Positions 7,482 to 15,985 of a stretch of DNA of 40,392 nucleotides are shown here, piece by piece. The stretch is from Chloroflexota bacterium (GTDB lineage: Bacteria; Chloroflexota; Dormibacteria; CF-121). The position numbers were made by a program, and so were the translations under genes. Under the pieces are notes generated by a model. It was given only the letters and a program-made list of their open reading frames with translations, did not search any database and was not told where the DNA came from. Numbering within the stretch: the stretch's first letter is position 1; every line of letters starts with the position of its first letter. Location: assembly GCA_005881715.1 (NCBI GenBank), contig VBEE01000040.1, positions 1 to 40,392 of the forward strand, given 5' to 3'.

Positions 7482-8953
7482 TCGCCAATCACGGTTCGGA
7501 CCTCGCCGGACCGCCAGTCCGCCAGCGCGATTCGGTGGTTGTTCGTGTCGGCGATGTAGAGTCCGCCTACCCCGGCGCAGACGCTGCCCGGCTCACGGAA
7601 CGATGCGGAAGCGGGCGGGCCGTCCGATCGGCCTGCGGCCCCGCGCCCCAGCCAGGTGGTCACGGCGCGCTGCCGCGGGTCCAACCGTTTGATCTTGTTG
7701 TTGTAGCTGTCTGCCAGGTAAAGAAGCCCGTCCCTCGCCGTGATCCCCAGCGGGTGCTGAAGACGGACGACGTTCCCCTCCCCGTCCTGGTCGCCAAACA
7801 CAAAGAGGTCCTCGCCGACCAGCGTGGTGACGACCTTCGCTCGCAGCTCGATATCTCGAACGGCGCTCACCTCCGAATCGGCCACGTAGAGGTGGCCATC
7901 CGCCAGCGCCAGTCCACTCGATTGCGCGAACCACGTCTCGCGCAGAGGCCCATCGCGTAGGCCCTCGCGACCCGTGCCAGCAAACGGCGTCACCGTTTCA
8001 TGATCGAGGTCGAGTGACCAGATCTGATGCATGCCGGCCATCGCGATGTAGAGCGTGCGCCCATCGGCGGCGAGGTCCCACGGCGAACTCAACGGTGTGG
8101 AGCGCCCGGGACCGCCGAGACCGGCCCGCACTGCCTGCACGCCGGTGCCGGCAATCGTTCGAACCGCCCCCGACCCGAGGTTGACTTCGCGCACGGCGTG
8201 GTTTTCGGTGTCGGCGACGTAGAGCCTGCCGTCGATCACTGCCATGCCCTGGGGTTGCGCAAATGCGGCAACCCCGGCCGGCCCATCGAGCAGGGCCGGC
8301 TGGCCGCTGCCGAACCTACGCCGAATCGGTCCATCGGGGCCCGCCTCAACAATCTGATGGTGATTACTGTCCGCGATGAAAAGCGCCTCGTCGCATGCCA
8401 GCACTTTCCCTGGAAAGCTCAGCGTGTGTGAGGGTTCAGCAATCCCTTCCACGGCGATAGGGGACGCGCGCGGGTTGAGCACACCCCGTGCCTCGAAGTC
8501 CAGCAACATCCGGTCGACCAATGGGTCGAATTGCTCAAAGGGCAGCTCCCCTTCGTGCCTGTCGATGATGCGGCCTTCGGGGTCGACGAAGATGAGCGTG
8601 GGCCAGGCGCGACCGCCGAAACGCTGCCACACCTGGAAGTCACGATCGTTGACGACCGGGTGCTCGATCCGGTAGCGCAGCACCGCTTCGCGCAAGTTGG
8701 CGGTTTCGCGCTCGGCGGGAAACTTCGGCGAGTGGACCCCGACGACCACCACCTTGTCGCCGTATTTCTGCTCGATCTTCCGCAACTGCGGAAAGGTATG
8801 GATGCAGTTGATTCAGCAGAAGGTCCAGAAGTCGACGATCGCCAGCCGCCCACGAAGATCGGCGATGTGCAGTGGTCGGGCGACATTGAGCCAGTCGAGC
8901 CCCTCCGGGAAATCCGGGGCACGGACCAGACCGCTGAAGGAGGGAACCGCCAC
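7478..8953 (-). CDS. Selenocysteine-containing thioredoxin/NHL-repeat protein (UGA recoded)
   Basis: Read through the UGA at 8813-8815, this frame encodes 491 aa. Residues 10-150 form a thioredoxin/TlpA-like domain and about 155-491 an NHL-repeat beta-propeller ('GLYIADTNNHRIA', 'RLYVADTENHAVR', 'LLYLADSYNNKIK'). This is the NHLRC2-type architecture, whose active site is normally F-W-T-[YF]-C-C-I-N-C. Here it reads 'DFWTFC-U-INCIHTFPQL', so UGA (codon 47) exactly replaces the first Cys of the redox CxxC, giving U-I-N-C. Reading frame and homology continue on both sides. A 6-bp hairpin with loop AGUU lies 25 nt after the UGA, as expected of a bacterial SECIS. A GTG at 8953 gives the N-terminus expected for the family; no Shine-Dalgarno is visible. 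The protein is probably a thiol/selenol redox enzyme. It is divergent from an L,D-transpeptidase. Confidence 0.82.
8778..8815 (-). promoter_or_regulatory. UGA Sec codon with candidate bacterial SECIS hairpin
   Basis: On the minus strand the in-frame UGA (8815-8813) is followed after 19 nt by a perfect 6-bp stem TTCCGC/GCGGAA (8793-8788 and 8783-8778) with tetraloop AGTT. The UGA-to-loop distance is 25 nt and G is the second loop base. Both agree with the published general model of bacterial SECIS elements (a G within the first two loop positions, spacing of roughly 16-37 nt). Confidence 0.7.
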
Positions 8954-8992
8954 CGGATCAATGGTACCGGCGGTTTCTCGAGCTTCGAACGT

Positions 8993-8998
8993 TACAAT
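8993..8998 (+). promoter_or_regulatory. Putative -10 box of the L,D-transpeptidase gene
   Basis: TACAAT lies 12 nt before the ATG at 9011. With a normal start of transcription this would leave a leader of only about 5 nt. There is no Shine-Dalgarno. Confidence 0.4.
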
Positions 8999-9010
8999 AG
9001 AGCTACCATC

Positions 9011-9988
9011 ATGTCTGCTACCGCAACTGGGGGACGCAGCCGCGTCCCACGGTCGTGGCCGGCGTTCTGGCAGCGACAGACGCGCCGCGTTGTGCGGCTC
9101 CAATGGCAGCGCCGGCGCACCCTGCTCGTCGTCGTCCTGATGGCCGGCGTCGGGCTCGGCAGTTCCGGGGTGAATGCCGTCAGTGCCGCGGGCGCGAGCC
9201 ATGGGGTCCGCGCCCAGAGCGCCGAGGCGGCCACCATCAACGCCGACGCCGGCCGGCTGGCCTCGCAGTATCGAGGCAACCGGCAGGGGCTGCTGGAGGC
9301 GGGCCGCGCCGGACTCGCCGCTGGACGGAACGACGCGACCGTCGCCGAGTTCTTGAAACTCGGCTGGGCCCGCCGGCTCGATGCCGCGCTCGAGCGAAAT
9401 GGCGCGATGCTCGACAGCGCCCATGACCAGCAGGTGGCGTTGGGGGTGGCCGGCGTTCGGTATTTCGCCTCACAAATCCACACCGGCCTGCTCCGTGCCG
9501 GCTCGGGTCAGCTGATCACCGTGTCGCTGAAAGCGCAGGAGTTGATCGCCTACGAGCGAGGTCGGGTGATCGTCGATACGCCGGTGACGACCGGCCGGCC
9601 CGCGCTGCCGACCGACATCGGCGCCATGCAGGTCCTGAGCAAGGACGCGCCCTGGACCATGAAGTCGCCCTGGCCCCGGGGGTCGGCCGAATGGTATCCG
9701 GATACACCGGTGCAGATGGTCGTGTGGTTCACGCAGAACGGCGAAGGTCTGCACGATGCCAGCTGGCAACCGAACAGCACCCTCGGACCTGGCTCCCAGA
9801 ACGGGCCGTACGCGAGTCACGGCTGCATCCACGTGCCGCTGGCCGCCGTCAGACTCCTCTTCGACTGGGCCCCGATCGGGACGCCGGTCGTGGTCTATCC
9901 CGGTGACGGATCGCCCGTAGCAGATCAGGTTGCCCAGCAGTCAGTCGACGCGCAGGGGAACCCGACCTCGGGCGTGCGGGGCGACTGA
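9011..9988 (+). CDS. L,D-transpeptidase (YkuD domain), membrane-anchored
   Basis: A 325-aa cell-wall enzyme that makes 3-3 cross-links in peptidoglycan or attaches proteins to it. A basic N-terminus and a hydrophobic segment at 38-60 suggest a signal anchor or secretion. A helical region (about 70-160) precedes the YkuD catalytic domain (about 165-297). The catalytic signature is 'SHGCIHVPLAAV' with H270 and nucleophile C272; H248 in 'GLHDASW' is the usual upstream His. The length is normal. The start lies 57 bp from the divergent selenoprotein start. The lytic transglycosylase and sortase elsewhere in the window show that several envelope-remodelling enzymes cluster in this part of the genome. 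Confidence 0.9.
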   Translation: MSATATGGRSRVPRSWPAFWQRQTRRVVRLQWQRRRTLLVVVLMAGVGLGSSGVNAVSAAGASHGVRAQSAEAATINADAGRLASQYRGNRQGLLEAGRAGLAAGRNDATVAEFLKLGWARRLDAALERNGAMLDSAHDQQVALGVAGVRYFASQIHTGLLRAGSGQLITVSLKAQELIAYERGRVIVDTPVTTGRPALPTDIGAMQVLSKDAPWTMKSPWPRGSAEWYPDTPVQMVVWFTQNGEGLHDASWQPNSTLGPGSQNGPYASHGCIHVPLAAVRLLFDWAPIGTPVVVYPGDGSPVADQVAQQSVDAQGNPTSGVRGD

Positions 9989-10038
9989 CCGGGCGGAACT
10001 TTTCGGGGGCTCCGGCGTCGTAATCCTCGAGATCTTTT

Positions 10039-10416
10039 ATGACATCACGCATTGTGTCGTTCGCCCTGGCCCTGACGATGGCGGCCTGCGGCACGCCGGC
10101 TGCCCAGCCCGGTACCGGGATCCAGGGAACCGTGCAGGCCGGGCCGACCTGCCCCGTCGAGCGCATCAATTCTCCCTGTCCTCCGCGTCCGCTCGCCGCG
10201 ACGGTGGTGGTGCGTGATGGGAGCGGGTCTGAGGTGAGCCGCTTCCACTCGGGGGCGGATGGCCACTTCAAGGTGGAGCTTGCGCCCGGCTCCTACACCG
10301 TGGTGGGGCTCAACGTCGGGACTGGCTTCCTACCCCGACCGATCCCGACGTCGGTAACCGTGACGCCGGGAAACTACACGATGATCAACGTCGAGTACGA
10401 CAGCGGCATCCGCTGA
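10039..10416 (+). CDS. Small lipoprotein with carboxypeptidase-regulatory-like domain
   Basis: A 125-aa exported protein. The signal peptide ends in a lipobox-like 'LALTMAACG' (Cys17). The mature part is a single beta-sandwich similar to carboxypeptidase regulatory-like or SpaA/Cna-B repeats: 'GIQGTVQAGPTCP', 'ATVVVRDGSGSEVSRFHSG', 'GHFKVELAPGSYTVVGL'. Such domains are usually adhesive or structural, without catalytic activity. It follows the L,D-transpeptidase gene at 50 bp on the same strand. Two further cysteines ('GPTCPVERINSPCPP') may form a disulfide. Confidence 0.75.
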   Translation: MTSRIVSFALALTMAACGTPAAQPGTGIQGTVQAGPTCPVERINSPCPPRPLAATVVVRDGSGSEVSRFHSGADGHFKVELAPGSYTVVGLNVGTGFLPRPIPTSVTVTPGNYTMINVEYDSGIR

Positions 10417-10437
10417 ACCATGGCGCGGCCCGCGCCC

Positions 10438-11403
10438 CTAGTTGCCGAGGTGGGTGGCGGGAATCGTTCCCATCCGGCCGCGCCGGTAGTCGTCGACAGC
10501 CTGGGCAAGCTCTTCGTGCGTGTTCATCACGAACGGTCCGTACCACGCAACCGGCTCCCCGATGGGCTCACCGCCGAGGACGAGCACGTCGAGGTTGGGC
10601 GAACGGCTCTCCTGGGCGAGGTCGGCGGTGACGCTTATCAGGTCGCCCGCGCCGAAGGCCGCCAGCTGAGCGGTGCGGACGGGGGTTCGTCTTGAGCCGA
10701 CCGTTCCCCGTCCGGCCAGCACGTAGACGAGGCCGTTGAACTCACGCCGCCAGGGAAGGCGAAGCTCCGCCCCGGGATTGATGCTCGCATGCACCAGGGT
10801 AATCGGCGTGTGGGTGACGCCGGGCCCGGCGTGACCCGCGATCTCGCCGGCAATCACGCGCACGAGCGCCCCACCATCGTGTGAGGAAAGGAGGGTGACG
10901 CGCGCCGCCCCGATGTCCTGGTACCGAGGCGCGGTCCACTTTTGCTCCGCCGGCAGGTTGACCCAGAGCTGGATGCCGTGGAAAAGCCCGCCGCTGGCGA
11001 TGAGCGCCTCCGGTGGCCGTTCGATGTGCAGTATCCCAGCGCCGGCTGTCATCCACTGCGTCGCCCCGTTGGTGATGAGCCCGCCTCCGCCGGTTGAATC
11101 CTGATGTGCAAAGGTGCCGTCGATCATGTACGTGACGGTCTCGAAGCCGCGGTGCGGATGCCAGGCGGTGCCTTTCGGTTCGCCTGGGCCGTATTCGACC
11201 TCGCCCATCTGGTCCATGTGAATGAACGGATCGAGGTCGCGCTGATCGAGCCCATAGAACGCGCGGCGCACGGGAAAGCCCTCGCCCTCGACGCCCTGCG
11301 GGGCGGTGGTAATGGCGAGCAGGGGACGCTCGAGCGCCCCGACCGGACTGACGTCCGGAATGCGGGGGAGAGTCAGAACGTTCTCGACCGTGACCGCCGG
11401 CAT
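10438..11403 (-). CDS. Pirin family protein
   Basis: A 321-aa bicupin. The N-terminal cupin carries the metal ligands of pirin: H82 and H84 in 'WHPHRGFETV' and H126 and E128 in 'GAGILHIERP'. The C-terminal cupin (about 180-290) lacks them. Pirins bind Fe or other metals; some have quercetin 2,3-dioxygenase activity, others regulate transcription or metabolic enzymes. The chosen ATG at 11403 fits the normal family N-terminus; an upstream in-frame start at 11463 would overlap the control region of the divergent LLM gene. No Shine-Dalgarno precedes the ATG. It is convergent with the small lipoprotein gene at 21 bp. Confidence 0.9.
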   Translation of the reverse strand: MPAVTVENVLTLPRIPDVSPVGALERPLLAITTAPQGVEGEGFPVRRAFYGLDQRDLDPFIHMDQMGEVEYGPGEPKGTAWHPHRGFETVTYMIDGTFAHQDSTGGGGLITNGATQWMTAGAGILHIERPPEALIASGGLFHGIQLWVNLPAEQKWTAPRYQDIGAARVTLLSSHDGGALVRVIAGEIAGHAGPGVTHTPITLVHASINPGAELRLPWRREFNGLVYVLAGRGTVGSRRTPVRTAQLAAFGAGDLISVTADLAQESRSPNLDVLVLGGEPIGEPVAWYGPFVMNTHEELAQAVDDYRRGRMGTIPATHLGN

Positions 11404-11481
11404 ATCAGTAGTACTAACCGGGTCGGGCTGTTCGGTATTCCGTGGATTGCTACGGGATCGCATCGGTTAACGTCAACAGCC

Positions 11482-12438
11482 GTGAGGATCGGCGTGATGA
11501 TCGAGGGTCAGGAGGGATTGACCTGGGACCGATGGTTCCGGATCGCCGACCGGGTCGAAACGCTCGGTCTCGACTCGCTCTGGCGCTCAGACCATTTCTT
11601 CAGCCTGATGGGCCATCCGGAGCGACCGGCGCTGGAATGCTGGTCCTCGCTGACCGCGCTGGCGCAACGGACGCAGCGGATTCGCTTCGGCCCGCTGGTC
11701 AGCCCGATGACGTTTCGCCATCCCGCCCTGCTGGCGCGGATGGCGGCTGCCGTCGACGGGCTCTCCAACGGCCGGCTCTCCCTCGGCGTCGGCGCGGGTT
11801 GGAACGAAGCTGAGCACGAAGCCTTTGGTATCTCGCTGCCACCGCTCAAGGAGCGGTTCGACCGGCTGGAGGAAGGGATCGCCGTCATCAAGGCGCTATG
11901 GACCGGCGGGCCGGTGGACATCGACGGCCACTACTACCGACTCCGGGGCGCTGCCGCGTTGCCCCGCCCCGTGCAACGACCGGCGCCCCCGCTGCTGATT
12001 GGCGGCGACGGCGAGAAGAGGCTGCTGCGCATCGTGGCGAAAGACGCCGACGAGTGGAACAGTCATGCCCCGGGACCGGAGGCCTATCGCGGGAAGCGCG
12101 CTCGACTCGAAGAACACTGCCGGGAGGTGGGACGGGACCCGGATGCGATTCATCGGTCGTGGATGGGCGGGATCGTGATCGGCCGCGACGCTGCAGAGGT
12201 TGCCGAGAAGGGGCGCTGGATGCAGTCGTTTCTGGCGGCGCTGTCCGGCGTCGCGCCGACGGTGGCCCTGGACGAGCTGCGGCGACGCCACTGGCTGGTC
12301 GGTACCGCGGACCAGGTCGGATCCGAGCTGGATGCCTGGTCGGCGGTCGGCGTGGAGCGCGTGATGCTCCAGTGGTACAACCTCGACGACCTGGACGGTC
12401 TCGGCTTGCTCGCCGAGTTGAATCGTGGCCAGCGTTAG
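11482..12438 (+). CDS. LLM-class (F420- or flavin-dependent) oxidoreductase
   Basis: A 318-aa TIM-barrel enzyme of the luciferase-like monooxygenase superfamily. Typical segments are 'RIGVMIEGQEG' at the start, 'LWRSDHFFSL', 'RIRFGPLVSPMTFRHPALLA' and 'LSNGRLSLGVGAGWNEAEHEAF'. The latter is characteristic of the F420-dependent subgroup common in Actinobacteria and Chloroflexota. It would transfer hydride from reduced F420 (or FMN) to an unknown substrate. The start GTG 11482 gives the conserved N-terminus; no strong Shine-Dalgarno is present. It is divergent from pirin over 78 bp. The last 4 bp overlap the stop of the convergent GT2 gene. Confidence 0.85.
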   Translation: MRIGVMIEGQEGLTWDRWFRIADRVETLGLDSLWRSDHFFSLMGHPERPALECWSSLTALAQRTQRIRFGPLVSPMTFRHPALLARMAAAVDGLSNGRLSLGVGAGWNEAEHEAFGISLPPLKERFDRLEEGIAVIKALWTGGPVDIDGHYYRLRGAAALPRPVQRPAPPLLIGGDGEKRLLRIVAKDADEWNSHAPGPEAYRGKRARLEEHCREVGRDPDAIHRSWMGGIVIGRDAAEVAEKGRWMQSFLAALSGVAPTVALDELRRRHWLVGTADQVGSELDAWSAVGVERVMLQWYNLDDLDGLGLLAELNRGQR

Positions 12439-14522
12439 GGACTGGTCGTCGCGGTCGCCGACGCGCTCGGAGTTGCGCTGGGGCTCGCCGACGGCGACGC
12501 GGTCGGGGTGGGCGTCGGTGCGGGCCCGGTCTTGGGCAACTGCTTGTTCGTGATGCTCCCGATCCGCGGCAGGTCGGCCTGCCCGGATGGCGTGGTTTGG
12601 GGAGCGTTCAGCAGACCGTAGGCGAGCACCACGGCGACCACGACCGCCAGGGCGCCCGGGATCACCGCGGCGCGACTCGGCCGCTCTGGTCGATCACCGG
12701 TGTTTTGCGCGGATCGCAAGTAGATCTTCCGCTGCGGAGTCAGCTGGATGCCCTCGGCCGCGAGGCTGGCCCAGGGCGCGCTGCCGAAGATCCATGCTTC
12801 GAAGAGCAACATGACCGCCAGGATGACGGTCGCAAGGGCCGGCGCCGCCAGGAGCATCACGACCGCCCCGACCAGCGCCAGGATGGCGAGCAGGGATTCG
12901 ATGGCCGAGGAGCGAATCGCCGGCCACAGTCGGTTGCCACCCTCTTTCTGCTTGGGCGTGCGCAGGAACGCCGCCTGGCCGCTGAGCAGCCCGCGCACGA
13001 CCGCCAGGGTGTCGACCCAGCTCAGCGCGAACCAGATGGCGAGCGCCCTGAAGGCATCGCTCCAGCTGCACCGCTCAGCCCGCCGCAACGCCCAGAGTCC
13101 TCGCAGTACGCCGGTGATCAAGAAGGCCAGGGGCACGACCAGGATCGGCCCGGTGAGCTCGCGGACCGGCAGTCGGTGATGCAGGGCGGCGGCGACGGCG
13201 GTCAGCAGCAGGAGGGCGGTGAAGCCAACCGTCAGCAAATCCGAGAACCAGTGGACGCTGCCGAACAGGTAAGCAAGCCGCTGGCCCAACGTCAGGCGAA
13301 GCCGATGTGGGGCAAGGGGCAGCAGCTCCCGCCATTGGCGGCGCAAGATCTGGATCCCGCCGAGCGCCCATCGGAATCGTTGCTTCTTCAGCCCGTCGAA
13401 GCTCAACGGCATCAGGCCTTCGCCCCAAACGGTCGGTTCGTAGACGCCGGTCGAACCCAGGCCGAGCAGGCGCAGGCTCGCCTCGGCATCTTCCGTGATG
13501 ATGTTCTCGTCCCACCCCCCAATCCGCTCCAGCGCGGACCGGCGGATCAATCCCATCGTTCCGGCGAAGATGATGGCGTTGCGGTTGGCGCGGCTGGGCA
13601 TCGTTACATCGAAGAAATAGCGGTAGCTATAGAAGAGGCCGCGGAGATAGCCACTGTCCCTCCAATCGCGATAGTTCTGCGGCGTCTGCACGAATGCCAC
13701 CCGCTCATCGGCAAAGTGGCCCACCATCTCCTTCAGGAATCCGGGCTTGACCAGGTAATCGGCATCGACGATGCCCAGGATGCTGACGTCCTGCGGCAAC
13801 CGTCTCGTGGCCTCATTGAGCGCGCCCGCCTTGTAGCCCGGCCAGGGCTCGAGGTGGATGAACTGGAACCGTTCGCCCAGCTCCTTACACAGCGCCGCGA
13901 GCGAGCGCCAGATCTGCGGATCCTTGGTGTTGTTGTCAACCACCTGGACGATCACGTCCTGGTAATCGAGGTGGGCCAGTGCGGTCAGCGTCTCGCGCAT
14001 GACCTCGATCGGCTCGTTGTAGCAGGGGACCTGCATGGCGACCTTCGGCCGGTACGAGGGCTCGGCGCGATGGGCAATTCGGGTACGGCGGCTGAAGACG
14101 TCGAGGATCTCGAATAGGTAGTAGACGCTCAGCGACAGGGCGGATGCCTCGAGCAGCAACAACAGGAACGACGCGATTACCCCCAACGGACTGAGCCCAT
14201 CGACGATTGGCTGCACCGCCGCGTAGATCAGGTAGACAGCGGACGCCACCAGCAGCAAGGCCAGCAGCTGGGCGGCCAGCATGCTCCACTGGGGAAGGTG
14301 GCGCCGTGTTTCGATGACCGCCCCCACGCCGAAGAGAGGCAGGATCATTCCGGCCACCGCGTCCTGGGTGATCAAACTGGTGAGCCAGCCGGCACCGGCG
14401 AGAATGGCCAGGCCCAGCGGAATGCTCGCCCAGGCGCGCGCCCGGATCAAGCCCGGCACCATCACCGCCAGCGTGGTGATGACGGAGGCCAGGGTGAAGA
14501 ATAGAACGAGCTGAAGCAGCAT
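12435..14522 (-). CDS. Cellulose-synthase-like family 2 glycosyltransferase, multi-pass membrane
   Basis: A 695-aa processive GT2 that probably polymerises and exports a beta-linked polysaccharide from UDP-sugars. Four N-terminal membrane segments (about 2-23, 33-52, 82-104, 112-136) precede the cytoplasmic catalytic domain (about 158-400). The full D,D,D,QxxRW set is present: D196 ('VVDNN'), 'DAD' 253-255, 'TED' 343-345 and 'QRFRW' 381-385. About five more helices follow. No PilZ domain is visible, so direct c-di-GMP control is not evident. The C-terminal 30 residues are a low-complexity Pro/Thr/Ser/Ala tail. It is last in a four-gene operon with a GT4, a GH5 hydrolase and an aldehyde dehydrogenase. 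Confidence 0.9.
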   Translation of the reverse strand: MLLQLVLFFTLASVITTLAVMVPGLIRARAWASIPLGLAILAGAGWLTSLITQDAVAGMILPLFGVGAVIETRRHLPQWSMLAAQLLALLLVASAVYLIYAAVQPIVDGLSPLGVIASFLLLLLEASALSLSVYYLFEILDVFSRRTRIAHRAEPSYRPKVAMQVPCYNEPIEVMRETLTALAHLDYQDVIVQVVDNNTKDPQIWRSLAALCKELGERFQFIHLEPWPGYKAGALNEATRRLPQDVSILGIVDADYLVKPGFLKEMVGHFADERVAFVQTPQNYRDWRDSGYLRGLFYSYRYFFDVTMPSRANRNAIIFAGTMGLIRRSALERIGGWDENIITEDAEASLRLLGLGSTGVYEPTVWGEGLMPLSFDGLKKQRFRWALGGIQILRRQWRELLPLAPHRLRLTLGQRLAYLFGSVHWFSDLLTVGFTALLLLTAVAAALHHRLPVRELTGPILVVPLAFLITGVLRGLWALRRAERCSWSDAFRALAIWFALSWVDTLAVVRGLLSGQAAFLRTPKQKEGGNRLWPAIRSSAIESLLAILALVGAVVMLLAAPALATVILAVMLLFEAWIFGSAPWASLAAEGIQLTPQRKIYLRSAQNTGDRPERPSRAAVIPGALAVVVAVVLAYGLLNAPQTTPSGQADLPRIGSITNKQLPKTGPAPTPTPTASPSASPSATPSASATATTSP

Positions 14523-14560
14523 CCTTCTCGACTACGCTGCCACAGAGCCGCGTCGTCGCG

Positions 14561-15985
14561 CTACTTTGCGCTCTGCAGGAGCCGCCCAATCAGGTTGGCT
14601 TGCTGCATCAGCAGCCGCGGCGCCAGGAATTGGCGCTGGACCCGCCGTTTGGCCTCGGCGCCGAGTCGATCGGCGACCGCCGGGTCGGAAATGAGGCTCA
14701 CGACGGCAGCGCCAAAGGCGTCCAGGTCATGTGGATCGTCGATCAACAGGCCGGTCTTATCGTGTTCGATCTGATCCTGGATCCCGCCCACGCGGCTGGC
14801 CACCACCGGCCGACCCTTCCACATCGCCTCGGCGACCGTCAACCCGAAGCCCTCGCCAAGGCTCTTTTGCACCACGACCTGTGCCCGCCGCTGCAGCGCG
14901 TTGACGATGATGGCGTTCTCCTGGGGGTCGTCCATGGGCAGTCGCGCCAGGTGGACACGATCGCGTGCCGCCGGCGGCAGGTGGTGCCAACGATCCTCGA
15001 CCTCGCGCAACACCCCGGCCTCTTCGGGGTCGTCGGCGACCGTACTCGCGCCGGGGCCGGCCAGGATGAGATGGCTGTCGACCCTCGGCGCGACGAATTG
15101 CGCGAAGCCCTCCATCACACCCAGCGGATCTTTGAGGCGGTCCCAGCGAGAAACCTGGACCGTCAGGCCGGCGTCCTCCGGTAGCCTGGTTCCAGGGAAG
15201 AGATCGGTAGTCCGCTCGACCGACAACCCACTGACCTCCAGGCGGGGCTGGCCGGCAGCGCCATCCGCCAGGATCCCCGTGGTGCGCAGGATGGCCGCCA
15301 CCGTCTGGCCGTCCAGTTCCTGGTTTTTCGGAGCAAAGGCGTCGATGGCAGGAGGGATGATGTCCACGCGTGGCTGATCAAGGCCTTCCCAGACGTAGGC
15401 GCGGCGGGAGAACACCGTGGCGTGCGCGGCCGCAACCTGGGGGAGGAGGAAGCGCCACGCACCCTGCACGACCTCATTTGGCTGGTCGACGCCGATATGG
15501 CAGCGCCAGATGACGCGGCAGCCGTACCGGACGAAAAAGGGCACAAGCCCGGCCGTCTGTGGGTCGTGCAGGATGACGACGTCACGGGGTCGGATGTCAC
15601 GCGCAATCGCCTCGGCGTTGCGGGCAAGCGTCTGCTCATATTCCGTCCGTTCCGCTTCGTTGATCATCGAGCCGTCGGCGGCAACCCCGTGCAGCAAGGC
15701 ATGCAGCCGCTTGGTGAAGGTGAAGAACGGCGTGCCGCCCTGGATAACGAGCCAGCGAACATCCATCCCAACGCCGCGCTCGTAGGGGATCTGCCAGGCG
15801 AGCATCTCAGCGACTCCGCCGCCGTGGGCGGTGGAGTTGATGTTCCAGATGGCGCGGTTTTTCAGCTGGGCCGCCGTGTCTCGCATGGTGCGGGTAAAGC
15901 CATCCCATGCGGCGTTCTCGAGGAGCGCGTGTAACGGCTCAATCGACGCCGAGCCCAGCGAGACCTGGGTCGCGTCAGGCGGCAT
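14561..15985 (-). CDS. GT4-family glycosyltransferase, trehalose synthase (TreT)-like
   Basis: A 474-aa GT-B fold retaining glycosyltransferase. The N-terminal part carries 'NINSTAHGGGVAEMLAWQIPY', matching the glycine-rich acceptor-site loop of trehalose glycosyltransferring synthases (NDP-glucose plus glucose to trehalose). The C-terminal Rossmann domain has 'VQVSRWDRLKDPLGVMEGF' and 'QKSLGEGFGLTVAEAMWKGRPVVAS', with the E-x7-E motif. TreT-type activity is a family inference; neighbours suggest it could instead act in polysaccharide assembly. Its start overlaps the end of the upstream GH5 gene by 11 bp, and GT2 follows after 38 bp. Confidence 0.85.
   Translation of the reverse strand: MPPDATQVSLGSASIEPLHALLENAAWDGFTRTMRDTAAQLKNRAIWNINSTAHGGGVAEMLAWQIPYERGVGMDVRWLVIQGGTPFFTFTKRLHALLHGVAADGSMINEAERTEYEQTLARNAEAIARDIRPRDVVILHDPQTAGLVPFFVRYGCRVIWRCHIGVDQPNEVVQGAWRFLLPQVAAAHATVFSRRAYVWEGLDQPRVDIIPPAIDAFAPKNQELDGQTVAAILRTTGILADGAAGQPRLEVSGLSVERTTDLFPGTRLPEDAGLTVQVSRWDRLKDPLGVMEGFAQFVAPRVDSHLILAGPGASTVADDPEEAGVLREVEDRWHHLPPAARDRVHLARLPMDDPQENAIIVNALQRRAQVVVQKSLGEGFGLTVAEAMWKGRPVVASRVGGIQDQIEHDKTGLLIDDPHDLDAFGAAVVSLISDPAVADRLGAEAKRRVQRQFLAPRLLMQQANLIGRLLQSAK

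Noticed and set aside
8813-9424. 203-aa minus-strand frame ending at the UGA
   Set aside because: Its C-terminal 46 residues are the true N-terminus of the selenoprotein; the rest is antisense to the L,D-transpeptidase.
11404-11481. Shared leaderless promoter between pirin and the LLM gene
   Set aside because: Boxes such as TAACGT (8 nt before the LLM GTG) and TAGTAC are present but deviate from the pattern in spacing or sequence.
11898-14117. 739-aa plus-strand frame
   Set aside because: Antisense to the GT2 synthase, which has all catalytic motifs; the frame is Arg/Gln/Asp-rich without any domain.
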